Source: Perilla frutescens
Taxonomy: Eukaryota; Streptophyta; Magnoliopsida; Lamiales; Lamiaceae
NCBI GenBank assembly: GCA_026008535.1
Contig: BRKX01000014.1
Span: 1,798,001 to 1,862,000, forward strand
Direction: 5' to 3'
Length of the DNA: 64,000 bases
The notes under the pieces are model-generated. The model did not search any database, had not been told where the DNA came from, and was given only the letters and a program-made list of their open reading frames with translations. Within the stretch, counting starts at the first letter, position 1. Each line of letters starts with the position of its first letter. This document shows positions 49,345 to 58,629 of this stretch, piece by piece. A program made the position numbers and the translations under genes.

Positions 49345-51159
49345 ATGCTTCGTTCTAACCGCGCAGGAGATTTACTCTACGATCCTGAGATAGAGAGGTC
49401 AGCGAGGGCAAGAAAGGCACAAGCTAGGGCGTTTTTGAAAAGACTGCAGGAGGATAATCAAACTGAAGGATCCAGTGACGATTTGACCTCAGGTGGAGAA
49501 AGTCAAGCAAGCAAAGAACAAGCTGAGACAAGCAACGTCAATCCACTCTATTCCGAAGAAGAGATGGAGGACAATCAGATATCAAACCACGAAGAAGAAC
49601 AACAACAAAGACCACCACCGCACACCCTTACTTTGAGGCAGCTGAGTTTCCCTCAAACCATGAACATGCGTCCTACGGGCATTGTTTTGCCCACAACTAC
49701 TGGTAACTGGGAGCTGAGGGCAAACTTCATCTTGATTTTGCCCAAATTCCATGACCATCCAGGGGAGGATCCACAACGACATCTACAAGATTTTGAGATG
49801 GCATGTGAGACGCAACGCACACGAGCTAATGGGACAGGCGAATACATTCGCCTGGTTTCTTTTCCTTTCACCCTGCAGGACGGAGCTCGAGAATGGTTAT
49901 ACACTATTCCTGCCAGGAGTGTTACCAACTGGAGTCAACTCCAGCAAAAGTTTCTGGAGAAGTACTTCCCCACATCAAGAGTGCAGAGCATGAGAAAGAA
50001 GATCTCAACCGCAAAGGCTGGTCCCCACGAGAGCTTTTACGACTACTGGGAGCGTTTCAAACAATTACTTTTGAAATGCCCACATCACCAGATTCCAGAT
50101 CATGACCTGGTGAACTACTTTGTTTCGGGATTGAGAAACGAGGACCGGGCCCTACTGAATGCAGCATGTGGAGGATTTATCCTGAACAAGAGGGCAGCTG
50201 AAGCTCTAATACTTATTGGAGAAATGGCCGAAGAGAACAGAGACGATTCATATGAAAGAACAAATGTTGCCGCTGCGGGCAAAACTATCTCTGTGCCTGC
50301 AACTGATGACCGAATCGAACAACTTTGCAACAAGATGGAGAAAATGATCACCATGTTTTCGGCCAATACCTTGCGAATTTGTGGGGTATGTGAATTAATG
50401 GGGCACCACTCTGACCAGTGTCCACAATTGAAAGAGAAGGAAGAGACGGTCAACGCTATGGATGAAGGGCACAGAAGGAGGCACAATCATTTTGCCCCCA
50501 ACTACAATCAGAGGCAGACAACACCATACTATCCTGCGCCCGCAGCAGGACCAACTTTATCAGACATGGTTCACAAGATTGTGAATGAAACGGTGGAGGT
50601 ACAAAAGAAATCAGAAGCCTTCGAACAGGAGACAGGGAATGGATCGAACTATTTGGGAGGACAAATATCCCAAATTAGTGATGCAATCGCAAGGATGGAG
50701 AAAGCTAAGGGAATTCTGCCCTCACAGACAGAACCACCAAAAAAGGCTGGGGTAAATGCAATAACATTGAAGAGTGGAAGGCAACTGCCTGCACCATATC
50801 CAGAGACTGCAAAGAATGATGCCCATAATGATGATGAGCCCACAAAGGAGGAAGCAAAGTCGAAGGCAAAGGACGAACCAGAAGCAGTTGTGCCCAAACC
50901 CATCCTAAGGAGTAATATTCCAAAAGAGATCGAGGTGTCTTTACCATTTCCAGGAAGGATGAAGCGGAACAAGAAAGAAGCAGAGGATAGGGAGCTAATG
51001 CACATCTTCAAGAAAGTGGAAATCAATGTTCCCCTACTGGACGCAATCAGGCAGGTGCCCCGATATGCCCGTTTCCTGAAGGACTTATGTACAAAGAAAG
51101 TGAGATTCACAGAGGAGGCACAAGTGGTTGTAAGCGAAAATGTTTCAGCATTATTATAG
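49345..51159 (+). CDS. Athila gag polyprotein (604 aa)
   Basis: Structural protein that packages element RNA. The N-terminal 110 residues are charged and low-complexity (E, Q, S). The retrotransposon gag domain covers about residues 140-265 (HLQDFEMACETQ, DGAREWLYTIP, FLEKYFP, YDYWERFKQLLLKCP, NYFVSGLR). A CX2CX4HX4C zinc knuckle starts at residue 346 (CGVCELMGHHSDQC). The C-terminal part is a basic and acidic linker leading to the protease. It ends at TAG 51157-51159, and the same frame then continues directly into pol, so gag and pol were one frame divided by this stop. The stop is of the kind produced by one C-to-T transition; translational readthrough cannot be excluded. The start is the first ATG after the leader. 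Confidence 0.9.
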   Translation: MLRSNRAGDLLYDPEIERSARARKAQARAFLKRLQEDNQTEGSSDDLTSGGESQASKEQAETSNVNPLYSEEEMEDNQISNHEEEQQQRPPPHTLTLRQLSFPQTMNMRPTGIVLPTTTGNWELRANFILILPKFHDHPGEDPQRHLQDFEMACETQRTRANGTGEYIRLVSFPFTLQDGAREWLYTIPARSVTNWSQLQQKFLEKYFPTSRVQSMRKKISTAKAGPHESFYDYWERFKQLLLKCPHHQIPDHDLVNYFVSGLRNEDRALLNAACGGFILNKRAAEALILIGEMAEENRDDSYERTNVAAAGKTISVPATDDRIEQLCNKMEKMITMFSANTLRICGVCELMGHHSDQCPQLKEKEETVNAMDEGHRRRHNHFAPNYNQRQTTPYYPAPAAGPTLSDMVHKIVNETVEVQKKSEAFEQETGNGSNYLGGQISQISDAIARMEKAKGILPSQTEPPKKAGVNAITLKSGRQLPAPYPETAKNDAHNDDEPTKEEAKSKAKDEPEAVVPKPILRSNIPKEIEVSLPFPGRMKRNKKEAEDRELMHIFKKVEINVPLLDAIRQVPRYARFLKDLCTKKVRFTEEAQVVVSENVSALL

Positions 51160-51192
51160 AAGAAGCTGCCTGAAAAGTGTGGAGACCCAGGG

Positions 51193-54100
51193 ATGTTCTT
51201 TATTCCCTGTGAAATTGGAGGACTTCAAGTTGAGAGAGCTATGCTGGACTTAGGGGCATCGATCAATGTTATGCCCTTAAGCGTCTTTGAAGAGCTGACC
51301 TTAGGACCGCTTAAAGATACAAGGACAATTATTCAATTGGCTGACCGTTCTAATGTTTACCCCGAGGGAGTGCTTGAAGATGTCCTAATCAAGGTGGAGA
51401 GTCTGATTTTCCCAGCAGACTTCTATGTGCTGGATATGGGCAAAACCAATCCCAAAGCTGCATGTATACTTTTGGGCAGACCATTCATGAAGACGGCACA
51501 TATTAAGATTGATGTCAATAAGGGCACATTGACGTGCGAGTTCGATGGAGACAGAGTTACCTTCAACATCATGGAAGCAATGAAATACCCCAATGACATT
51601 GAGGGTGTACATGTGATCGACGTCTTTGAGCCTATGATCCAAGAAGAAATGCCAAGGCTGCTGGCAAAGGATCCACTTGAGTGGGTACTTCAAAACAGTA
51701 AGATCGATTGGGATGCTAAAGAGGAACAAGATAAGCAAATCAAAGAGGCAATCCTGCAATTGTATCACATCGAAGCCAGTTTTTCAAGGGATAAATGTCT
51801 GCCTTTGCCCACAACAAGGCAGGATAATAAATTGTTGCGATCTATCATCAAGCCACCGAAGTTGGAGTTGAAGGAGTTGCCCGATCACCTCAAATATGCC
51901 TATTTGGGTGAAGGAGAGAATTTGCCAGTTATAACCAGTTCATCGTTGACCATGAAGCAAGAAGTCAAGTTGATAGCACTATTGAAGATGCACAAGGAAG
52001 AAATTGGATGGACCTTGGCCGACATCAAGGGCATAAGTTCCACCATTTGCATGCATTGGATCCAGTTAGAAGAAGGGGCAAAACCAGTGCAAGATCCTCA
52101 AAGGAAGCTGAATCCCTTGATGAAGGAAGCTGTGTTAAAGGAGATTCTAAAGCTGCTCGATATGGGCATTATCTTCCCTGTGCCCGACAGTGAGTGGGTG
52201 AGTCCTATTCACATTGTGCCCAAAAAGTCTGGAATCCAGGTTGTGGAGAATGAAAATAAGGAACTTATTCAGATGAGACTGCAGACCGGATGGAGAGTTT
52301 GCATTGACTACCGCAAGTTGAATGCAGTCACAAAGAAGGATCATTTCCCTTTGCCCTTCATCGATCAGATGTTGGAGAGGCTTGCGGGAAAATCGTACTT
52401 CTGTTTTCTAGATGGGTATTCTGGTTATATGCAAATCGTGGTGGCCCAAGACGATCAAGGCAAAACGACATTCACTTGTCCCTTTGGCACATTTGCCTAC
52501 AGAAGGATGCCTTTTGGCCTTTGCAACGCTCCAGGCACATTTCAACGGTGCATGATGAGTATATTCTCTGATATGCTTGAGACTTGTATTGAGATCTTTA
52601 TGGACGACTTCACGGTTTATGGAGATAGCTTTGATCAATGTCTTGATCATTTGAGCAAGGTACTGAGCCGTTGTGTGGAAAAAGACTTGGTGTTGAATTA
52701 TGAGAAGTGTCACTTCATGGTGAGAGAAGGAATCGTGCTGGGACATGTAGTATCCGAGCGAGGAATCGAGGTGGACAGGGCAAAAATGGAGGTCATTGCC
52801 AAATTGCCCTATCCCATCAACGTCAAGCAGATTCGGGCATTTCTAGGCCATGCGGGTTTCTATCGTCGATTCATTAAGGACTTCGCAAAGATTGCTCAAC
52901 CACTCACAAACCTGCTACAATTGGAGGTAAAATTTGACTTTGATGATGACTGCAAGAAAGCTTTTCATACATTGCAGAATATGCTAGTGTCTTCCCCCAT
53001 TATCCAACCTCCGGATTGGGGAATGCCATTTGAGGTGATGTGTGATGCCAGCGGATTTTCCGTGGGAGCAGTCTTAGGCCAGAAAAGAGGCAAAGAGAGC
53101 TATGTTATATATTATGCCTCTAAGACATTAAATGCCGCACAACGCAACTATACCACCACGGAGAAGGAGCTGTTAGCAGTAGTGTTCGCTTTTGAGAAGT
53201 TTCGTTCCTATCTGCTGGGGGCACAAGTGATTGTTTACACGGATCACGCAGCTCTGAAGTACCTACTGTCTAAGAAGGAGTCAAAGCTAAGACTCATAAG
53301 GTGGATATTGCTCCTGCAAGAGTTCGATGTGCAGATCAAAGACAAAACTGGGGCAGAAAATCTGGTTGCAGACCATCTCAGCCGTCTGATGGTTGAAGGC
53401 AAAGAGGAAATCACTGAGAATTTTCCAGATGAGCACTTGTATGAGGTTGTGGGCAAAGCAGCAAAGGAGCCGTGGTTTGCCGACATAGTGAACTACTTGG
53501 TCGCAAGGCAGTTTCCAGTTGGTTTGAGTGACTACCAAAGGAATAAGATGAAGCGGGAGTGCAGGTTCTATCTCTGGGAAACACCAACTCTTTGGAAAAT
53601 TGGAGCTAATCAAGTCATAAGAAGGTGCATCAGTGATGATGAGGTCCTAGATATCTTGAAGTTCTGCCATAACAATGCATGTGGAGGCCACTTTGGCCCG
53701 CGTAGAACAGCAAGGAAGGTATTAGATGGAGGATTTTACTGGCCTACATTATTCAGGGATGCTTATATATTTGTGAAGAAGTGCAAGAATTGCCAGATGA
53801 CTAGGAATATTTCTATTCGGGAGGCCATGCCACAAACACCTATTATGCCCGTAGAAATCTTCGACATATGGGGCATAGATTTCATGGGACCATTTCCCAA
53901 GTCAGGTAACAACCTCTACATTATCCTGGCTGTAGATTATGTGTCCAAGTGGGTGGAGGCAAAAGCCACTCCAACAAACAATGCGAATACAGTGGTGAAG
54001 TTCCTGAGGGCAAATGTGTTCTATCGCTTCGGAATGCCCAAAGTCCTGATCAGTGATCAAGGGACTCATTTCTGCAACTCAGTCATAAAGAAGATGATGG

Positions 54101-54534
54101 TAAGGTATGGGGTCACACACAGGATTACTACTGCATATCACCCCCAGGCGAATGGACAAGCAGAAGTCTCAAACAGGGAGATCAAAAATATTCTGGAGAA
54201 AGTTGTTGGACCAAGGCGCAAAGACTGGAGCAATCAATTGGAAGATGCTCTGTGGGCATATCGCACAGCCTACAAGACACCTATTGGGATGTCTCCTTAT
54301 AGGCTGGTTTTCGGAAAGTATTGCAATTTGCCCGTAGGAATGGAGCATAAAGCATTTTGGGCAATCAAGAAGTTGAATGTCAATAATGAAAGCGCTGGAA
54401 TTGAGAGGAAGCTGCAGATCCAAGAATTGGAAGAGTTGAGGTCCGAAGCCTATGATAATGTTGTGATGTATAAGGAAAGGACCAAGAGATATCACGATGC
54501 ACTCGCAAGGGAAAAACAGTTGCTCTGTGGGTAA
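51193..54534 (+). CDS. Athila pol: protease, RT, RNase H, integrase
   Basis: Same frame as gag. Aspartic protease with DLGAS at residues 19-23. Reverse transcriptase with WRVCIDYRKLNA, then FMDDF (about residue 469) at the catalytic site. RNase H with CDASGFSVGAVLGQ (about 617) and TDHAALKYLL. Integrase with an HHCC zinc finger (H826 onward, to CKNCQ) and a D,D35E core: D896 in GIDFMGPF, D955 in ISDQGTHF, E991 in GQAEVSNREI. All catalytic residues are present. It ends at an in-frame TAA (54532-54534), after which the frame stays open to 54765. That first ATG-like position (51193) is simply the first Met after the gag stop, not a proven start. Replicates the element through RNA and inserts the DNA copy in the nucleus. 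Confidence 0.92.
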   Translation: MFFIPCEIGGLQVERAMLDLGASINVMPLSVFEELTLGPLKDTRTIIQLADRSNVYPEGVLEDVLIKVESLIFPADFYVLDMGKTNPKAACILLGRPFMKTAHIKIDVNKGTLTCEFDGDRVTFNIMEAMKYPNDIEGVHVIDVFEPMIQEEMPRLLAKDPLEWVLQNSKIDWDAKEEQDKQIKEAILQLYHIEASFSRDKCLPLPTTRQDNKLLRSIIKPPKLELKELPDHLKYAYLGEGENLPVITSSSLTMKQEVKLIALLKMHKEEIGWTLADIKGISSTICMHWIQLEEGAKPVQDPQRKLNPLMKEAVLKEILKLLDMGIIFPVPDSEWVSPIHIVPKKSGIQVVENENKELIQMRLQTGWRVCIDYRKLNAVTKKDHFPLPFIDQMLERLAGKSYFCFLDGYSGYMQIVVAQDDQGKTTFTCPFGTFAYRRMPFGLCNAPGTFQRCMMSIFSDMLETCIEIFMDDFTVYGDSFDQCLDHLSKVLSRCVEKDLVLNYEKCHFMVREGIVLGHVVSERGIEVDRAKMEVIAKLPYPINVKQIRAFLGHAGFYRRFIKDFAKIAQPLTNLLQLEVKFDFDDDCKKAFHTLQNMLVSSPIIQPPDWGMPFEVMCDASGFSVGAVLGQKRGKESYVIYYASKTLNAAQRNYTTTEKELLAVVFAFEKFRSYLLGAQVIVYTDHAALKYLLSKKESKLRLIRWILLLQEFDVQIKDKTGAENLVADHLSRLMVEGKEEITENFPDEHLYEVVGKAAKEPWFADIVNYLVARQFPVGLSDYQRNKMKRECRFYLWETPTLWKIGANQVIRRCISDDEVLDILKFCHNNACGGHFGPRRTARKVLDGGFYWPTLFRDAYIFVKKCKNCQMTRNISIREAMPQTPIMPVEIFDIWGIDFMGPFPKSGNNLYIILAVDYVSKWVEAKATPTNNANTVVKFLRANVFYRFGMPKVLISDQGTHFCNSVIKKMMVRYGVTHRITTAYHPQANGQAEVSNREIKNILEKVVGPRRKDWSNQLEDALWAYRTAYKTPIGMSPYRLVFGKYCNLPVGMEHKAFWAIKKLNVNNESAGIERKLQIQELEELRSEAYDNVVMYKERTKRYHDALAREKQLLCG

Positions 54535-54765
54535 AAGGTGCTCGTGTTTAACTCAAAGCTCAAATTGCATGCGGGCAAATTGAAGTCAAAATGGATGGGC
54601 CCCTATCTGGTGCAACATCAACACCCAAGTGGAGCAATCGATCTGGTGAATCCAAAAGATGGGTGCGAATTTCGAGTCAACGGCCAGAGGGTGAAACCAT
54701 ATTTCGAGCAAGAGAAGGAAACTTGGGCAGAAACCCAAGTGTTAAGCATCCCTGAGTACTACTGA
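54535..54765 (+). pseudogene. C-terminal end of Athila integrase, cut off by a stop
   Basis: In frame with pol after the TAA at 54532-54534: KLKSKWMGPYLVQHQ and VNGQRVKPYFEQE, ending at TGA 54763-54765. This is the short conserved C-terminal module of plant Ty3/gypsy integrases (usually part of the same polyprotein). The single stop separates it from the catalytic core. No chromodomain follows. Confidence 0.85.
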
Positions 54766-55333
54766 AGGCACAACAAGGTCGAGCCAAAGACCTTAAACAA
54801 AGGCGCTGGACGGGAGGCAACCCGGTTTGTTTACTTGCTTTAATTTCAATTATGTTTTTTTTTTTGTATTTTGTTTGTGAGTTAACGCTACAGGAAGGCA
54901 AAGACTGGAAACATATCACTGTGGGCAAAGTAATGTGAAGGGCACAGCAAGGTTTAAGTGTGTGGGTGAGGACTGTAGCTGATTTGACTGATTGGACATG
55001 GCTAGGAATTGCAGAGACGGTTAGTTTCCCCATGCAGTTTCGATTATGGTTGAAAATTGAAGCCGAAAAAAGGGGAGTGAGGGAGAGAAGATATATCCAC
55101 ATCATTATTTCAAATTCTAAACATATCTTCTTCCCCAAATTCAAATTTCCCCAAATTTCTCAAAATTAGGCACAACCGACTCCTAATTTCTCGGCCACGA
55201 TCTCTCTGCACAAACCCACCACCCTCACAACACCCACATCCACAGAAGCATTCAAATACCAAACCCCTCCACCTGCGATTCTTTAGAACTTAAGCAAGGC
55301 AAACCCTACTCCCCAATTTCCTCAAAGAAAAAA
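54766..55333 (+). other. Athila spacer between pol and the third ORF
   Basis: Holds CGGGAGGCAACCCG at 54811-54824, a self-complementary word, and a T-tract near 54854. No coding frame was kept; the sequence just before 55334 is rich in A and C and may act as a leader for the third ORF. Confidence 0.6.
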
Positions 55334-57460
55334 ATGGTGAAGGCAAAGAAAACTGGAGAAACTGCCAAGCGAGGCACACGCCGCAGTGCCCGCAACGCCG
55401 GCGAATCATCGCAAGAAACAACGCAGACCACCAAGTCAACCCAGCCCGAGGAGCCGAAACAAGGTTCTGAACCAGTTCTAAACCCCTCACCGATCCAGAC
55501 CATTCTACCGCAACACCCACCACCCCCGCCGCCGCAAAAAGAGAAAAAGAAACGAGTACCGCCGAAGGCTAAGGGCGGTGCGTCGAAGAAGAAGAAGGTC
55601 GAGGCTGACAAGGGCAAACCCCAGAGCCCACCACAAGCTGGGCAAAGCCCTGACCCAACGCCAACACCTGAAAAACCACCAACGCCAGAGAAGCCACCGA
55701 CACCCCAACCCAGTGAAGAATTAAACGAGTCTGAGCCTGAGAAAGAGCCAGAGAAGGACGGGGAAGGCGATGGTAGACCAGAGAAAGAAGAAGAGGTGGA
55801 GGAAGAAAAGCAAATGGGTAGCGGTGACGAAGAAGAAAGCGTTGATGAATCTGAAAGTGAGAGCTTGGAGGAAGAAGACAAGGAGGAGGAGAAACTAGAG
55901 CAAGATCAGCAAGAGAAGAAGGAGAAAGAACCAGAACCGGAGGAAGAGAAAGAAGAGTCGTTGGAAGAAGACAAAGTGGCTTCAGAGGGATCTACATCTG
56001 AGAATGCCCACAGCCAGTCTGAGCAGTCGAAACAGGCACAACCAGATCCACCTGCAGAAAAGAAAAAGTCGAAGAAGGCAAAACTACAAGAGGTCCCGAA
56101 AGAGGCACAGAGGGAACCAAGCCAAAGCAAGGGTTCCGATGTGCCCGAAAAGGCTAAGAGCAAGCAAAAGGGAACCAAGTCGATCAGCAAGGAAGCAAAG
56201 AAGACAGTCAGCAAGGAGTCAAAGAAACAAGAGAAACCCCCCACCAAAAGAAAGCTAGATGTGGAGCAGGTCCACGAGGAAGAGGAAGAGAAGTCAGTGC
56301 ACAGTGAGGAAGTGGAACCGGAAATTCAAATCATCCCAGCTCCAGTTCAATCCTATGTGCCCGCAAAGGTGAAAAAAGGCACAAAAGACAGGGTGCCAAT
56401 CAGGACCCTTCCCCGCCGCTCAGCGAAGGAGGAGAAGGAGGATCCAAGCAGCTCAAGACAAGGCATTGTCGAGAGATTGAACAAGAAGAAACATTTGCCC
56501 CTGTATATCCTTCATGACAGCACGCTGAATACACTTGGAGTCATGGACCAAGTGTATGAATACTTTGCCAACATCGGTTGGGAGCAAGTACTCGGCTGGA
56601 GGAACACGGTACGCCCCTCTTTAACCATTGAATTTCTTTCCTCATATGAGTTTAAGCCAGTGCAGGGATTCGGGTTGGAGACGCCCGGAGTTGTGAACTT
56701 CTATATAGCTGGAGAGAGCTATAGCATGTCAATCTCAGGATTGAATCTGCTGTTGGATTTCATCCACCCTAAAGATGTCCATTCGAAGTGGTACAAGGAA
56801 GCAGCAACCAGCGTTGGCGATGACTGGAGTCGAAACATTCAGCAAAGGTGGGAGGAAATTGGAGGCAGAGGCTTCTATCTTTCGGGCTCAAGCAAGGACA
56901 AGCACATCTCTGATCACGCCCTCCAGATTTGCCATAGATGGATGGCATTCAACCTTTATGGGCGCAAGGATGGCACAGGCCAAGTCACGCAAGAGGAGGT
57001 ATTCCTCTTATGGAACATGGTGCACAAGCGGAAGGTCAACCTCGGCTACATTCTGGCGATCCAATTGCAGGCACAGACCAGCAACACCAGAGCAACTGTT
57101 GTAGCGTTGGGCATGTTCGTGGCGAGAGTGTTTGAAGGCTTGAAAGGTGGCGACCTCGACGACGTCTTTGAAGGGTACCCAGAGCTTGATGAAGGGACAG
57201 AGTATCTCGATGCCCAGAGGCTGGAGCGGATGCAGCTAGTTGGGTTTACTGAAGAGAACACCCCATACTTCCTTCCTTTTGACGAACCAACATACTTTGA
57301 CAAGAGAAAGGCCCCCAAGGCACAAGAAGGATCACCCAGGGCACAAGAAGGACCGAGCAGGGCACAGAGCAGTGCAGATTCAAAGAAGCTTGAAAGAGTT
57401 GAGAAAGCCCTGCAGAGCATTTGTGTTCATCTCGGGTTAGACTACCCCTCCTCTCCTTAA
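55334..57460 (+). CDS. third ORF of the Athila element, ATHILA ORF1-like protein (708 aa)
   Basis: Intact frame from an ATG at 55334 to TAA 57458-57460. Residues 1-375 are highly charged and disordered: lysine-rich start (MVKAKKTGETAKRGTRRSAR), proline repeats (PTPEKPPTPEKPPTP), a long glutamate/serine run and KSK/KKT clusters that look like nuclear localisation signals. Residues about 385-640 form a globular part: LYILHDSTLNTLGVMDQVYE, GWEQVLGWRNTVRPSLTIEF, SISGLNLLLDFIHP, HRWMAFNLYGRKDGTGQ, VALGMFVARVFEGL. This pattern matches the plant ATHILA ORF1 group. The end is coiled-coil-like (LERVEKALQSICVHLG). There is no signal peptide, transmembrane helix or fusion-type segment, so it is not a classical Env, although this is the place where env-like genes sit in some Athila copies. 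Function unknown; RNA or chromatin binding is a guess. Unlike gag-pol it has no stop. Confidence 0.8.
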   Translation: MVKAKKTGETAKRGTRRSARNAGESSQETTQTTKSTQPEEPKQGSEPVLNPSPIQTILPQHPPPPPPQKEKKKRVPPKAKGGASKKKKVEADKGKPQSPPQAGQSPDPTPTPEKPPTPEKPPTPQPSEELNESEPEKEPEKDGEGDGRPEKEEEVEEEKQMGSGDEEESVDESESESLEEEDKEEEKLEQDQQEKKEKEPEPEEEKEESLEEDKVASEGSTSENAHSQSEQSKQAQPDPPAEKKKSKKAKLQEVPKEAQREPSQSKGSDVPEKAKSKQKGTKSISKEAKKTVSKESKKQEKPPTKRKLDVEQVHEEEEEKSVHSEEVEPEIQIIPAPVQSYVPAKVKKGTKDRVPIRTLPRRSAKEEKEDPSSSRQGIVERLNKKKHLPLYILHDSTLNTLGVMDQVYEYFANIGWEQVLGWRNTVRPSLTIEFLSSYEFKPVQGFGLETPGVVNFYIAGESYSMSISGLNLLLDFIHPKDVHSKWYKEAATSVGDDWSRNIQQRWEEIGGRGFYLSGSSKDKHISDHALQICHRWMAFNLYGRKDGTGQVTQEEVFLLWNMVHKRKVNLGYILAIQLQAQTSNTRATVVALGMFVARVFEGLKGGDLDDVFEGYPELDEGTEYLDAQRLERMQLVGFTEENTPYFLPFDEPTYFDKRKAPKAQEGSPRAQEGPSRAQSSADSKKLERVEKALQSICVHLGLDYPSSP

Positions 57461-58629
57461 ATCATGTTTTATCCCCAGTAGTTTAGGATTTGTTTGTTTT
57501 TATTTTTGTTTGTGTGTTTATTTTTTTTGTCTTTGTATAGTTGCGTCTGTATATATAGAGTCTGTTTTGGGCATATCTAACCCACACTACTGCTTGTGCC
57601 CGCAAGGGTACTTTGCACAGCAAGTGTGTGGGCGGGATATGCCTAGGTCGTTGTGTTTATTTATTTTTATTTTGTGTGTGCATGTTGAGTCTATAGCATA
57701 TGAGTCATGGATTGACATTGGGCATATATGGACATAAATTTATTGTTAGGCAGATGGAATTAATCAATCGCATGTGAAAACAATATATAACTACTACCTA
57801 GTGAGCTTTGAGCCCAAATTCACATTTGCGACTTCTTTCTGTGTGTTTAAATTCCATCACCTCATTTGATGCTTACTTGCTTATGCCCTGTCAAACTTGA
57901 TTTCATTGCATGCTTAGATGATTAAGGCATTTTCTTTCGTCATTATTTGGCCATATTACTCACTGATAAATGCTTCCCATTGCAGCCATTATTTGAACCT
58001 GCTTATTTGTTCATGACTTGCATTCTGAAAATCTCTCTCTAAAGAGTATCTTATGACTGGGAATGAAACCTTTATGCTCGTATTGGTAGCATGTTTAAGC
58101 CAAATAGTGACAGGATGCCAGAAATGGGCACAAAGAAAGAAAAAAAAATATAATAAGTGTATGAATGAAAATAGTTTCCCAGGTTGTTATGTGAGCACAG
58201 AGCTGCCAGTGCTGATTTTGCCCGAATACTATTAAAAGCAGCCAGTTCCTAATATTTCCAACCTTGATCCGCATGCCCCATTACAACCCTCACAAGACCT
58301 TTTGATATGCATGCATGTGAATAACATAAATTGTTTATACAGGGTGTTTGCAAGTTTGTTGATGATGAATTGGTGGAATTGTTGAGAGTAAACACTTAAC
58401 CTAAACACTCGAGAAAAAGGTGAGCTGAGTGTACACTATAATAGTAGCCTGAGTTTGATTGATTCGATTTGCCTGCATCATTATGACCAACTGTTATGCC
58501 CTTTATCAACTTATGATTCATATGCTGTGTTGTCTTGTGTTCAGTTATTTGAGTCTTCTGTTTTTTTTGTTGTTTTAAGTTAAAGTTGCATTCATACTTG
58601 AGGACAAGTATAGTCCAAGTGTGTGGGTG
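57461..58629 (+). other. Athila 3' untranslated region
   Basis: Non-coding. An imperfect long stem can form between GGGCATATCTAACCCACACT (57569) and the later AGTGTGTGGGCGGGATATGC (about 57622). The LTR is preceded by CAAGTGTGTGGGTG (58616-58629), a degenerate polypurine-like tract of the plant Athila type. Confidence 0.6.

Noticed and set aside
49582..54495. Many minus-strand and out-of-frame open frames within the Athila element
   Set aside because: They shadow gag, pol and the third ORF and have no domain of their own.
55334..57460. Third ORF as an envelope gene
   Set aside because: No signal peptide, transmembrane helix or cleavage site; the globular part fits the ATHILA ORF1 group.
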